In this document: one piece after another, positions 52,795 to 60,516 of the stretch
How positions within the stretch are numbered: position 1 is the stretch's first letter
Layout: every line of letters starts with the position of its first letter
Assembly: GCF_014164775.1 (NCBI RefSeq)
Contig: NZ_JACJGB010000002.1
Location: forward strand, 1-64,000
Source of the DNA: Tessaracoccus sp. MC1679
GTDB lineage: Bacteria > Actinomycetota > Actinomycetes > Propionibacteriales > Propionibacteriaceae
Length of the DNA stretch: 64,000 bases
Reading direction: 5' to 3'
The notes under the pieces: model-generated
Seen by the model: the letters and a program-made list of their open reading frames with translations, nothing else
Told to the model about the DNA's origin: nothing
Database searches by the model: none
Position numbers and translations under genes: made by a program

Positions 52795-53194
52795 AAAGGG
52801 CTTCGTCTCACTGGTCCAGGACCGTGACGACGCCAGCAAACTGCAAGTCCGCGCACGCGTCGCGGACGACATCACCGACACCTTCCCCGGTGCGGAGCTG
52901 TTCACCGCGGACGGGGCGGACTACCGCTACCGCGCGCGCATCGACCGACGCGAAGTGGCCGACGTCATGCACCGCGCCGTGATGGGCGTCAACTACGACT
53001 CGCACTTCAAGGACGTGGCGATCGAGGCCAGCAACCACCCGGGCCGCTGGCGCGCCTACTACGGCGTGTGGACGGCACTCGCAGAACTCCAGGACTATAA
53101 GCCCTACAGCAGCGTCCCGCGGGCGCTGGAGCCCCGCTGGGACGAAGACGTGGACGACGACGACGAAGCGCACGACAGCCGGTGGTGGCGATGA
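52778..53194 (+). CDS. Unknown acidic protein upstream of the integrase
   Basis: Starting at ATG 52778 (after GAAAGG), the 138-aa product begins MWIFSEKGFVSLVQDRDDAS and continues with LQVRARVADDITDTFPGAEL and RRAEVADVMHRAV-like helical sequence, ending in an aspartate-rich tail. Proteins of this shape often precede integrases in actinobacterial elements, but no function is known. The stop overlaps the integrase ATG as ATGA. Confidence 0.65.
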   Translation: MWIFSEKGFVSLVQDRDDASKLQVRARVADDITDTFPGAELFTADGADYRYRARIDRREVADVMHRAVMGVNYDSHFKDVAIEASNHPGRWRAYYGVWTALAELQDYKPYSSVPRALEPRWDEDVDDDDEAHDSRWWR

Positions 53195-54519
53195 GCGGCA
53201 ACCGGGCCGCTCTCCCCGCCGACGCGATGAAGCGCTGCCCCGCCTGCGGGACCGGACGCGGCACCGTGAAGAAGGACTGGACTGCGATCCACCAGGACGG
53301 GGGCATCGTCGGCTTCACCTGCCCGCAGTGCCCCACCTGGACCGAACCGATCCGGCGCGAGTCCTCGCGGGCGGGCGTGCGGTTCGTGGCCGTCGTTGCT
53401 GGACGGGTCGCCGGGAAGCGTCGTCAGCTCAAGCGACGTTTCAACACGCTGGAGGGGGCCCGCGCGTGGGTGGACGAGATGCGCGGGCTCGCTGCTACCG
53501 GGCAGGCTGGCGATCCGTCGCTGCTCACGGTTCGCGAGGTCTGCGAGCGCTGGATGGCGCACCGCGAGGCGGAGGCCTCAACCCCCGGCGGACTGCGCCC
53601 CAGCTCGCTGGAGGGCTACCGGTTGACACTCGTGTCACCGCTTCAGCTGATCGGTGATCGACGGGCCCGGGAGTTGACTCCCAGCGACATCGAGGCAGCC
53701 CTGCGGAAGCTCGCCACCGTCGGAGGGATCAAGGGCAAGCCGCTCAGCCACCGCAGCCGCACGTACGCGCTGGGCGCGCTGCGACAGGCGTTCAAGTTCG
53801 CCCAGCGGGAGGGCTGGCTTCAGGGCAACCCCGCGGCGCTCGCGAAGGTCCAGGGCAAACCGGCCAAGACTCGCCAGTCCCAGCGCTGGACGGTGGCGCA
53901 GCTCCAAGGTTTCCGCGCCTACGTGGATTCGGCCTACGCCACTCCCGCACGGCTCGCTGCGGAGCCGTGGGTTCCGGCTGCGATGAGGCTCGCGCTCTGC
54001 GGACTCCGCCGCTCTGAGGTGCTGGGGCTGGACTGGGGCTCGGTTGACATCGAACAGGGGACGGTTGACATCTGCGCGAGCCGCACGGCGTCAGGCCCGG
54101 GCCGCTCAACGGCGATCGGGGCACCCAAGACGGCCAACTCCGTCCGGCGCGTGGCCGTGGAGACGCTCCACCCCGGCACCCGCGCGGTGCTGCGGGCGCT
54201 GTGGTTGGCGCAGGGGCAGCCTGCCGACGGGCTGGTCATCCGCGACTCGCTGGGCGAGCCGGTCCACCCGGACACGCTCTCGTGGCGCTTCAAGACGCTC
54301 TGCTCCGAGGCGGGCGTCCCCTTCCCGGGCGCGATCCACGCGACCCGCCACACACTGGCGACTGCACTGGAGGAGGCTGGGGTCCCGTCGAACCAGGGCG
54401 CCGCCCTGCTGGGGCACGACGTGCAGACCTACCAGCGGTTCTACCTGGTGACCGACCAGGATGCCGCCGGGGCAGCCGCCACAGTGGCCGGGAGCATCTT
54501 CGCGACAGCTACCGGATAG
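53191..54519 (+). CDS. int: Tyrosine site-specific integrase with N-terminal zinc ribbon
   Basis: The 442-aa integrase belongs to the tyrosine family. A CxxC-x(n)-CxxC ribbon lies at residues 9-45 (RCPACGTG, TCPQCPTW). An arm-binding and core-binding domain follow (LTVREVCERWMAHREAEAST). Catalytic residues: Arg in CGLRRSEVLGLDW near 273, HATRH with His 383 and Arg 386, LLGHD near 409, and Tyr in YQRFYLVTDQ near 418. The ATG at 53191 overlaps the upstream stop (ATGA). It sits 115 bases from the attachment site in tRNA-Lys, with which it should catalyse integration and excision. Confidence 0.95.
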   Translation: MSGNRAALPADAMKRCPACGTGRGTVKKDWTAIHQDGGIVGFTCPQCPTWTEPIRRESSRAGVRFVAVVAGRVAGKRRQLKRRFNTLEGARAWVDEMRGLAATGQAGDPSLLTVREVCERWMAHREAEASTPGGLRPSSLEGYRLTLVSPLQLIGDRRARELTPSDIEAALRKLATVGGIKGKPLSHRSRTYALGALRQAFKFAQREGWLQGNPAALAKVQGKPAKTRQSQRWTVAQLQGFRAYVDSAYATPARLAAEPWVPAAMRLALCGLRRSEVLGLDWGSVDIEQGTVDICASRTASGPGRSTAIGAPKTANSVRRVAVETLHPGTRAVLRALWLAQGQPADGLVIRDSLGEPVHPDTLSWRFKTLCSEAGVPFPGAIHATRHTLATALEEAGVPSNQGAALLGHDVQTYQRFYLVTDQDAAGAAATVAGSIFATATG

Positions 54520-54542
54520 TGGCGAAGATGACCGATTCTCCA

Positions 54543-54569
54543 CGGTTTGTGACCAAGTTTGTGACCACG
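54543..54569. repeat. Arm-type repeat near the right end
   Basis: Identical 27-bp copy of 30167-30193 in the same orientation, with two GTTTGTGACCA units. It lies between the integrase stop and the right attachment site, 65 bases from the core, which is the usual place for an integrase arm site. Confidence 0.75.
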
Positions 54570-54634
54570 GACCGCCGGGAATGCGCAGCACTACCGATCA
54601 TTCAGGTTGCGCCCCTAGTCAGAAGCCTTTCAGC

Positions 54635-54680
54635 GGTGCCCCCAGCGGGGCTCGAACCCGCGACCCATGGATTAAAAGTC
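54635..54680. repeat. Right attachment site, inside tRNA-Lys
   Basis: The 46-bp direct repeat that matches 30022-30067. It covers the 3' 44 bases of the intact tRNA-Lys plus two bases beyond, so insertion rebuilds a whole tRNA gene. Confidence 0.92.
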
Positions 54681-54709
54681 CACTGCTCTACCTACTGAGC
54701 TATAGGGGC
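54637..54709 (-). tRNA. tRNA-Lys (anticodon TTT)
   Basis: The minus strand gives a 73-base cloverleaf: GCCCCTA acceptor pairing with TGGGGGC, D arm AGCTCAGTAGGTAGAGC, anticodon loop with TTT, T arm GCGGGTTCGAGCCCCGC. Intact. Its 3' half is the integration target. Confidence 0.97.
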
Positions 54710-54750
54710 GTCAGCAGTGTACCGGTCCCAGGTCGTGGCAGGCTGGGGAC

Positions 54751-55398
54751 ATGCCCGCGTGGTCCTGGTTCATCGTCGCCGTCATCCTCGGCGGCGCGCT
54801 GCTCGCGCTCGCCGCGCTGGCTGACCGCCGCTCGCGTCGCCGCGCCACCGGCGCCGACGAGCCCGCCCCGCGACGCGGCCTCGACGACGTGGACCGCCAC
54901 GTTCCGCACTACCTCACGCAGGACGAGATCGACGCCATGCCCGCCCCTGCGTCCGGACGTGGACCGGCCCCGCTCTCGCCCGCGGGCGAAGGGTTCGGAT
55001 TCGGGCACGCCCATGCAGACTTCGCGAACCACCGCGACGGCGCCGCGCACAGCGAGCCGCTGATCCTCGTCGTCGACGGCGACGTGACAGCCATGCGCGA
55101 ACTCCTCGCCCCCCTGGGCAGGGCCAGTGATGAGCACCCGTTGGCCATCGTCGCCGCCGGGTTCCACCCTGAGGTGCTCACGGCGCTGACTGCCAATCGC
55201 AGGGCGCTCGCCCTGCCTGTGGTGGCCGCAGTGGCGGGTTCCCGCGACAGGACGCGGCTGGCCGAACTCCTGGGCGTCGCCCCGGTCCCGTCCGAGGATC
55301 TGAGATCGGGCTACCTCCCCGAGCAGGCATACGGGCGGGCCGCCACATGGTTCAGCACCCTCAAGCGGACCTGGGTGGACCCCCGGGATCTTCCCTGA
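54751..55398 (+). CDS. Membrane-anchored protein with a GroEL apical-like domain
   Basis: A 215-aa product with one N-terminal helix (WFIVAVILGGALLALAALA), a basic and proline-rich linker, then from about residue 100 a soluble part: PLILVVDGDVTAMRELLAPL, HPLAIVAAGFHPEVLTALTA, LPVVAAVAGSRDRTRLAELL. The order of strands and helices and the spacing match the GroEL apical domain stretch that reads KPLLIIAEDVEGEALATL in chaperonins. No equatorial ATPase domain is present. It should be cytoplasmic, tethered to the membrane. Function unknown; it may sense or hold substrates at the membrane. It starts just after tRNA-Lys, on the chromosome side. Confidence 0.7.
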   Translation: MPAWSWFIVAVILGGALLALAALADRRSRRRATGADEPAPRRGLDDVDRHVPHYLTQDEIDAMPAPASGRGPAPLSPAGEGFGFGHAHADFANHRDGAAHSEPLILVVDGDVTAMRELLAPLGRASDEHPLAIVAAGFHPEVLTALTANRRALALPVVAAVAGSRDRTRLAELLGVAPVPSEDLRSGYLPEQAYGRAATWFSTLKRTWVDPRDLP

Positions 55399-55437
55399 AC
55401 CTCAACCCATGACAGTGAACCTCAACCGAGAGTTGAG
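55396..55437. repeat. TGAACCTCAACC direct repeat and CTCAAC/GTTGAG inverted repeat
   Basis: TGAACCTCAACC occurs at 55396-55407 and 55416-55427, exactly 20 bases apart; the second copy continues into CTCAAC-CGAGA-GTTGAG (55421-55437). The pattern, two helical turns apart, fits a regulator binding site for the wall gene at 55745. Between 55438 and 55670 I see no gene. Confidence 0.45.
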
Positions 55438-55671
55438 CTCACCTTGATTCTGAGGCATCCAAGAGTTTCTCACTGCACACTCAGCCTGAACTTTCGGCCA
55501 GGCGCTCCACCATAATGCCTAGTCAAGTCCATTGAGAACGTCACCATCCCCCAAAATCCCACGGCTGTAATTCTTACCCCGCAGACGACGTGTCGGCTTG
55601 CATCCTCTCACCCAATTCTCAGCGCTCGTTGTCCGATCATGAGGATCGCTCTTAGTCTCCGGGGCAGTGGC

Positions 55672-55716
55672 CGGACGTGTCGGGGGCTACGGAGCCCCGA
55701 GGAAGCGGCACGTCCG
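55672..55716 (+). promoter_or_regulatory. Nested stem-loop in the leader of the SH3 protein gene
   Basis: CGGACGTG (55672-55679) pairs with CACGTCCG (55709-55716), and inside TCGGGGGCT pairs with AGCCCCGA around ACGG. It lies about 28 bases before the GTG start. It could be a leader structure or transcription attenuator. It does not match the c-di-AMP riboswitch consensus that often precedes wall hydrolases. Confidence 0.45.
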
Positions 55717-55744
55717 ACCTCCCGAAGTAAGTGCGAGGAGAGAC

Positions 55745-57130
55745 GTGAGAACAGCATTCAAAGGCCTGCGCGGCATCGGTGCCGCGGCAGGCATCGCCGT
55801 CCTGGTCCAAGGGCTGGGCACGCTGGCCATCGGGCCGGCGGCGGACGCGGAGATCGCCAACGTGACCGCCACCACCAACGTCAACATCCGCACAGCCCCC
55901 ACCGTCTCCAGCACGCGCCTGGCCGTCCTGCAGAAGGGCCAGAGCCTTCCCAGCCAGGGCTCCTCCAACGGGTGGACGACGGTGACCTACCAGGGGCGGA
56001 CGGCCTACGTCGCCAGCGCCTACCTCAACGGAGGCACCGCCGCCTCGACGCCGTCGTCGACCACCTCCAACGGCAGCACCACTTCATCGACCGGCACCGT
56101 GTACACCACGGCCAACCTCAACCTGCGCGTCGGGCCCTCGCTGTCCGACGCAGTCTCGGTCGTCGTCCAGCGCGGCACAGCACTCCAGCTCGCCGGAAAG
56201 GTCAGCGGCGCCTACGTCCAGGTGTCCCACAACGGCAAGCTTCTGTGGGCCGCCTCGCAGTACATCAGCGCGACCGCCGCGGCCGCCTACGGCCAACTCC
56301 CTGCAGTCACCGGCAAGGGGCGGGCCACTGCCGCCCTCATGATCCGCACCACGCCCTACACCGGCTTCGTCAACCTCGGCGACGTGCCGGCTGGCACCAT
56401 CCTCGACACCACCGGAGTGGTGACCAACGGCATGGCCCAGGTGGTCTACAAGGGCGCCGTCAGGTGGGTCAACGCGAAGTATCTGGTGGCCGTGAGCGCC
56501 AGCACGCCGGCCCCCACAGCGCCCGCCCTGCCCGCCACCACCGTCCGCTACGCCACGACGGTGCTCAACATCTGGACCGCAAGCAGCGGAACCTCCTACG
56601 TGGGCGAGATCCCCAGGGGCGGCGAGGTGCGGGTCACCGGCCTGGTCACCAACGGGCGGGCCCAGGCCGTCGTCAACGGCGCCGTCCGCTGGGTGACGGC
56701 CCGCTACCTGTCAACGACGAAACCCTCCGAGAGCACGGCCTCCAGCGGCAGCAGCACCACCCTCAACCGCGGCTACTCGAGCGGTCTCGACCAGACCAAC
56801 GCCAACGTCCAGGCCATCGTCCGCGACATCTGGAACCGCTACCCCGCGATCAAGACGATGTACGGCTGGCGGCAAGATGTCACGCCGGACCACCCCGCGG
56901 GCCGCGCCGTCGACGTGATGATCCCGAGCTACTCGAGCAACCAGGCCCTCGGCTGGGAGATCGCGAACTACTACAAGGCCAACGCCTCGAAGTACAACAT
57001 CAACTACATCATCTTCGCGCAGAAGATCTGGTCGGTTCAGCGCTCCAGCGAGGGGTGGCGGCTGATGGCAGACCGTGGCAGCGACAACGCGAACCACTAC
57101 AACCACGTCCACATCAACACCTACGGGTAA
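55745..57130 (+). CDS. Exported SH3-repeat protein with ARB_07466-like C-terminal domain
   Basis: The 461-aa product has a signal peptide (GAAAGIAVLVQGLGTLAIG, cut near ADAEIANV) and four bacterial SH3-type units, each with a N-x-R-x-x-P-like front (VNIRTAPTVSS, LNLRVGPSLSD, LMIRTTPYTGF, LNIWTASSGTS) separated by Ser/Thr-rich linkers. The C-terminal part (TMYGWRQDVTPDHPAGRAVD, then HYNHVHINT) is the domain found in many actinobacterial wall-associated proteins and resembles LAS-type peptidases with Asp and two His. GTG 55745 follows GAGGAGAGAC. It probably binds and trims peptidoglycan. Confidence 0.85.
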   Translation: MRTAFKGLRGIGAAAGIAVLVQGLGTLAIGPAADAEIANVTATTNVNIRTAPTVSSTRLAVLQKGQSLPSQGSSNGWTTVTYQGRTAYVASAYLNGGTAASTPSSTTSNGSTTSSTGTVYTTANLNLRVGPSLSDAVSVVVQRGTALQLAGKVSGAYVQVSHNGKLLWAASQYISATAAAAYGQLPAVTGKGRATAALMIRTTPYTGFVNLGDVPAGTILDTTGVVTNGMAQVVYKGAVRWVNAKYLVAVSASTPAPTAPALPATTVRYATTVLNIWTASSGTSYVGEIPRGGEVRVTGLVTNGRAQAVVNGAVRWVTARYLSTTKPSESTASSGSSTTLNRGYSSGLDQTNANVQAIVRDIWNRYPAIKTMYGWRQDVTPDHPAGRAVDVMIPSYSSNQALGWEIANYYKANASKYNINYIIFAQKIWSVQRSSEGWRLMADRGSDNANHYNHVHINTYG

Positions 57131-57267
57131 GCTGGGTCGGTGCGAACGGCGTCGCCCTTCCCCCCAGGGTGGCGCCGTTCCGCACGTCCCACAGGCCCTC
57201 AACTCGCTCCAGTTTCCGCCCCCCGTTTGCGCGGTCCCGCCGCGAGTCTCTAGACTCTGCCTAGCTG

Positions 57268-57340
57268 GTCCCCATCGTCTAGCGGCCTAGGACTCCGCCC
57301 TTTCACGGCGGCAGCACGGGTTCGAATCCCGTTGGGGATG
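57268..57340 (+). tRNA. tRNA-Glu (anticodon TTC)
   Basis: A 73-base cloverleaf: GTCCCCA acceptor with TGGGGAT, D arm CGTCTAGCGGCCTAGGAC, anticodon loop CTTTCAC, T arm ACGGGTTCGAATCCCGT. Confidence 0.97.
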
Positions 57341-57464
57341 CTCCTGCCCACTCCCCCGCGGAGTGGGCTGAAACGGTAACGACAAGGCGTTTCGGTCGAT
57401 TTCCCTTGAGGGAATCACTCACGCTATAGTTACCGGGCTGGCACGGCCAGCAGGTCAAGAAATT

Positions 57465-57538
57465 GGCCCCGTAGCGCAGTTGGTTAGCGCGCCGCCCTGT
57501 CACGGCGGAGGTCGCGGGTTCGAGTCCCGTCGGGGTCG
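57465..57538 (+). tRNA. tRNA-Asp (anticodon GTC)
   Basis: A 74-base cloverleaf: GGCCCCG acceptor with CGGGGTC, D arm AGCGCAGTTGGTTAGCGC, anticodon loop CTGTCAC, T arm GCGGGTTCGAGTCCCGT. A TATAGT at 57425-57430 is a likely -10 box. Confidence 0.97.
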
Positions 57539-57566
57539 CTAGGTCGGCTTAAACGCCCGGCCATCT

Positions 57567-57640
57567 GGCCAGGTAGCTCAGCTGGTAGCAGCGTTCGCCT
57601 GAAAAGTGAAAGGTCGCCGGTTCGATCCCGGCCCTGGCCA
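57567..57640 (+). tRNA. tRNA-Phe (anticodon GAA)
   Basis: A 74-base cloverleaf: GGCCAGG acceptor with CCTGGCC, D arm AGCTCAGCTGGTAGCAGC, anticodon loop CTGAAAA, T arm GCCGGTTCGATCCCGGC. Confidence 0.97.
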
Positions 57641-57646
57641 CCGATC

Positions 57647-57667
57647 CCCCGCCCCGGCGGGGTTCTT
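57647..57667 (+). terminator. Terminator of the tRNA cluster
   Basis: CCCCGCC pairs with GGCGGGG around CC, followed by TTCTTT. A short GC-rich stem and T-rich tail right after tRNA-Phe, typical of rho-independent terminators. Confidence 0.8.
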
Positions 57668-57673
57668 TCGGTT

Positions 57674-58228
57674 CTAGCCCACACTGAGCAGCGCGAGGGC
57701 CTCATCGATCTCGTCCGGGGATAGCGCACCCTTGCGGATGTCCGCCACCGTCCCGTCGGCGTTGATGAAGTAGTGCGTCGGCACTGACGAGGCGAGGTAA
57801 CGCAGCGAGATCTCGCCGATCGGGTCCGGCACGCTCGTGATGCTCAGCCCCATCCGCGCCGCGTAGTCGGTCACCAGCTCGCGGTCCTCGCGCAGGTAGA
57901 TGGCCACCACGTCGATGCGATCCGACGCCTCCTCCACGTCAGGAAGCTCCGCGCGGCAGATCGAGCACCAGGTGGCCTGGAACAGCAGCCATACGGGTCG
58001 GCCGGCATAGTCCTCGAGCGAGACCGGGGCCCCGTCGATGTCCAATGCCCTGAATCCGGGGGCGAGGGCCCCGACGGACGGCCCCTGGAGCGGCACCGCC
58101 TGCCCCGTGGAGGCCGCCTCACTGGCCGCCCCACCCTTGATGAGGTAGATACCGCCGACGACCAGCGCGACGAGCACAGCGAGCCCCAGAGTGCCAAGGA
58201 GGCGCCCCCGGGCCCGGTTGCTAGGCAT
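57674..58228 (-). CDS. TlpA/ResA-like membrane-tethered thioredoxin
   Basis: The 184-aa product has an N-terminal helix (LLGTLGLAVLVALVVGGIYL) and an exported thioredoxin fold with active-site WCSIC in LFQATWCSICRAELPDVEEA and the cis-Pro loop SVPTHYFINADG. ResA-type proteins reduce apocytochrome c cysteines before heme is attached. It overlaps the ccsB stop by eight bases and so ends the nrfHA-resBC-type operon. This supplies the reductant for CXXCH maturation. Confidence 0.88.
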   Translation of the reverse strand: MPSNRARGRLLGTLGLAVLVALVVGGIYLIKGGAASEAASTGQAVPLQGPSVGALAPGFRALDIDGAPVSLEDYAGRPVWLLFQATWCSICRAELPDVEEASDRIDVVAIYLREDRELVTDYAARMGLSITSVPDPIGEISLRYLASSVPTHYFINADGTVADIRKGALSPDEIDEALALLSVG

Positions 58229-59123
58229 AAGAGTGCAACCCTCCGAAGAAGTGGTTGCCGAAGTAGGCGAACAGGATGGTGAGGAACCCGATCACGAGCA
58301 GCCAGGAGGCCTTGGTGCCTCGCCAGTCCCGCACGACCCGGGCGTGCAGGAACGCGCCGTAGACCAGCCAGGTGACCAGCGCTGCGGTCTCCTTCGGGTC
58401 CCAACCCCAGTAGCGACCCCACGCGGTGCTCGCCCACACCGAGCCCAGCACGATCATGATGGTGAGCAGAGGAAAGGTGATGACGGCCGCCCGGTAACCC
58501 ACATCGTCAAGGACCTCCTGCCGCGGCAGGTGGACGCGGGTGATGTGCGGGTGGAGAAGGTAGAGCACGGCCGCGCCGAAGGACACGCAGGCGGCGCCGT
58601 AGGCAATGATGGCGAATCCGACGTGCAGGGTCAGCAGCAGGTTGTTCTGAAGGGCAGGGATCAAGGGCCGGACCCCGGTGTCCAGGCTCAGCGCGTAGAC
58701 CAGCATGGCCGCCGCCACGGGCAGCACGACCAGCGACAGCATCCTGATCCGGTAGCGCAACCCGAAGAACAGGTTGACCAACAGGATCCCCCACGTGAAG
58801 GCGACGGCGAATTCGTGCTGGTTCGCGAACGGCCCGTGCCCGGTGAGGCTCATCCGGATCGCCATGTAGGCCGTCAGCAGCAGCAGCGCGATCACCTGGA
58901 ACGCCGTGGCGTACCACCCCAGACTGGTGCCCCGTCCGGCCTGCACGGGCGCCTCGGACTGCGCGGGAGCCAACGCGGCACCACCCACACTGACCTTCGC
59001 GCGCACGCTGACCGTCGCAACGGGATTCCTGCGGCGCGAGGTGACCAGCGCGATGCCGCTGACCAGGCCCAGCAGGACGAAGACCGCGGCGGCGGTGACC
59101 AGATATTCAGCGAACTCGAGCAT
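58221..59123 (-). CDS. ccsB: Cytochrome c biogenesis protein CcsB/ResC
   Basis: The 300-aa product has about eight hydrophobic helices and the tryptophan-rich WWD-like motif WGRYWGWDPKETAALVTWLV, which binds heme outside the membrane. Conserved histidines flank it (NQHEFAVAFTW and LLTLHVGFAIIAYG). Together with ResB it forms the system II heme synthetase. The chosen start (ATG 59123, MLEFAEYLV) gives a normal length; an upstream start exists. It overlaps resB by 17 bases. Confidence 0.92.
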   Translation of the reverse strand: MLEFAEYLVTAAAVFVLLGLVSGIALVTSRRRNPVATVSVRAKVSVGGAALAPAQSEAPVQAGRGTSLGWYATAFQVIALLLLTAYMAIRMSLTGHGPFANQHEFAVAFTWGILLVNLFFGLRYRIRMLSLVVLPVAAAMLVYALSLDTGVRPLIPALQNNLLLTLHVGFAIIAYGAACVSFGAAVLYLLHPHITRVHLPRQEVLDDVGYRAAVITFPLLTIMIVLGSVWASTAWGRYWGWDPKETAALVTWLVYGAFLHARVVRDWRGTKASWLLVIGFLTILFAYFGNHFFGGLHSYA

Positions 59124-60510
59124 CAACAGGCTCCTTCTCAGCAGCGTCCGGGGCGGTCGCGTCGATCTGCTCCACGAGGGCACGGAAGTGCCGCTCGAAG
59201 GTGGTGTCCAACTTCTCGGCGGAGGCGATGCGCAGCATCGTGTGATCCCCCTCCGGCACGGCGCGCACCCAGAGGCGGCGGTGGCGCAGCGTGAAGGTCA
59301 TCGTCATGCCGATCACCAGCAGGGCCGAGCCCACCCACATCCACATCGCCCCCGGGTCCTGGCGAGCGATGATGCCGGTGTAGCGCTGCTCCCGCTCGAA
59401 GGTCAGCTGCAGCCCGTCCCCGGAAGCGGTCTCCCCCTGCTCCACGGGCAACACGTCGATCTTCTCGCCGCTGGCCACGTCGTAGAGCTCGAAGACGGCG
59501 CTCCCCGCGGTGATGGCCGCGTCGACCGCACCGGAGGCGGGCGTGACGACCAGTACCTCGGTGCCGGCGGCCTCCGGGGTGACCTTGCCGATGGCGTAGC
59601 GCCCGTCGTTGCTCTGCCACTTCAACGGGACCGATCCCTCGAACAGGGTGGCGCCGGCATCGTCGGCGATGCGGATGCGGGCCGCGATCCCGAAGGAGGC
59701 CTGGTGAAGCGCGGTGCCCTCCACCACCAGCGGCGAGTTGACCCGGACGTCGCGGGCATCAAGCACGGCACCGTCGCGGGTGACGACGAGGTGGCTCACG
59801 TAGTCCGTGGGGCGGCCGGCGTCGTCGTAGGAGTCCTTGAAGGACTGGGCGGTGACCGTGAGACCGGTGCCGTGGCCCACCTCGACGCTCTCGCCGACGG
59901 CGATGTCGAGGTTCTGCTCGAAGCCGGTGAACGCGGACACCCCGAAGGCCGCCAGGATGACCACCATGGCGGCATGGGCGATGGCCGTGCCGAAGGGGCC
60001 CCACCTGAACCGGTCGGCGTAGAGGCCGACGGCGGGGGCGGCGAGCCGTTCATCCGCAAGGAAGCGGTAGCGCTGGCCACCCAGCACGGAGCGCACGTGG
60101 CCGTCCGCCTCCTGCGGACTCAGCGGCAGCGTCATCTCCGCCCGGTACTGCGCATGCTCGAAGAACTTGTCGGTGACATGCGTCCGGGGACGGGTGGCCC
60201 GCTCCCACAGCTGCGGAAGCCGGTGCACGGTGCAGGCGATGATCGACATCGCCAGCAGGGCCGTCACTGCGAGGAACAGCGGGGAGGTCCAGAGCCCGAA
60301 CAGGCCGAGGAACTCGAGGACGGACGTCCATCCGCCGTAGCGGGGCCGCACGGACTCCAGCCAGTCTGCTCTGGCGAGGGTGTCCAGCCCCGAGGGGGCC
60401 TGGACGATCAGGGTGCCCAGCAACGACAGCACGGCCATCGCCAGGATGACCAGAACCCCCAGCAGCTTCGAACGCAGAACCCGGTAGGTCCAGCTGAACA
60501 GCTCGCGCAC
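59107..60510 (-). CDS. resB: Cytochrome c biogenesis protein ResB
   Basis: ResB (467 aa) has membrane helices at the N-terminus (LLGVLVILAMAVLSLLGTLI and LFLAVTALLAMSIIACTVHR), one near residue 185 (AIAHAAMVVILAAFGVSAFT) and one near 390 (MWMWVGSALLVIGMTMTFTL), with a large external domain between. The CTVHRLP motif is typical. It binds heme with CcsB and attaches it to CXXCH motifs. It overlaps ccsB. Confidence 0.93.
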   Translation of the reverse strand: MRELFSWTYRVLRSKLLGVLVILAMAVLSLLGTLIVQAPSGLDTLARADWLESVRPRYGGWTSVLEFLGLFGLWTSPLFLAVTALLAMSIIACTVHRLPQLWERATRPRTHVTDKFFEHAQYRAEMTLPLSPQEADGHVRSVLGGQRYRFLADERLAAPAVGLYADRFRWGPFGTAIAHAAMVVILAAFGVSAFTGFEQNLDIAVGESVEVGHGTGLTVTAQSFKDSYDDAGRPTDYVSHLVVTRDGAVLDARDVRVNSPLVVEGTALHQASFGIAARIRIADDAGATLFEGSVPLKWQSNDGRYAIGKVTPEAAGTEVLVVTPASGAVDAAITAGSAVFELYDVASGEKIDVLPVEQGETASGDGLQLTFEREQRYTGIIARQDPGAMWMWVGSALLVIGMTMTFTLRHRRLWVRAVPEGDHTMLRIASAEKLDTTFERHFRALVEQIDATAPDAAEKEPVDARVR

Positions 60511-60516
60511 GGCCCC

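Larger units (their letters stand above)
30022..54680. mobile_element. Integrated element in tRNA-Lys, about 24.7 kb
   Basis: Both ends are marked by the same 46-bp sequence (30022-30067 and 54635-54680), which is the 3' part of a tRNA-Lys(TTT) gene. A tyrosine integrase lies 115 bases inside the right end, next to the intact tRNA. Inside are an excisionase-like gene, an XRE regulator, a Rep/helicase gene with iterons, and a cargo of a type I restriction system, GmrSD-like protein, toxin-antitoxin pair and a serine resolvase. No relaxase, coupling protein or secretion gene was found, so it would need help to move between cells. Confidence 0.9.

Noticed and set aside
30022-54680. A prophage
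   Set aside because: No capsid, portal, terminase large subunit, tail, holin or lysin gene is seen; the cargo and Rep/iteron layout fit an integrating plasmid-like element better.
30022-54680. A self-transmissible conjugative element
   Set aside because: No relaxase, FtsK/TraB-like translocase or type IV secretion gene lies inside the att sites; the MobF relic is outside the left end.
55621-55745. c-di-AMP (ydaO) riboswitch before the SH3 protein
   Set aside because: The conserved blocks of that aptamer are not found; only a nested hairpin is supported.
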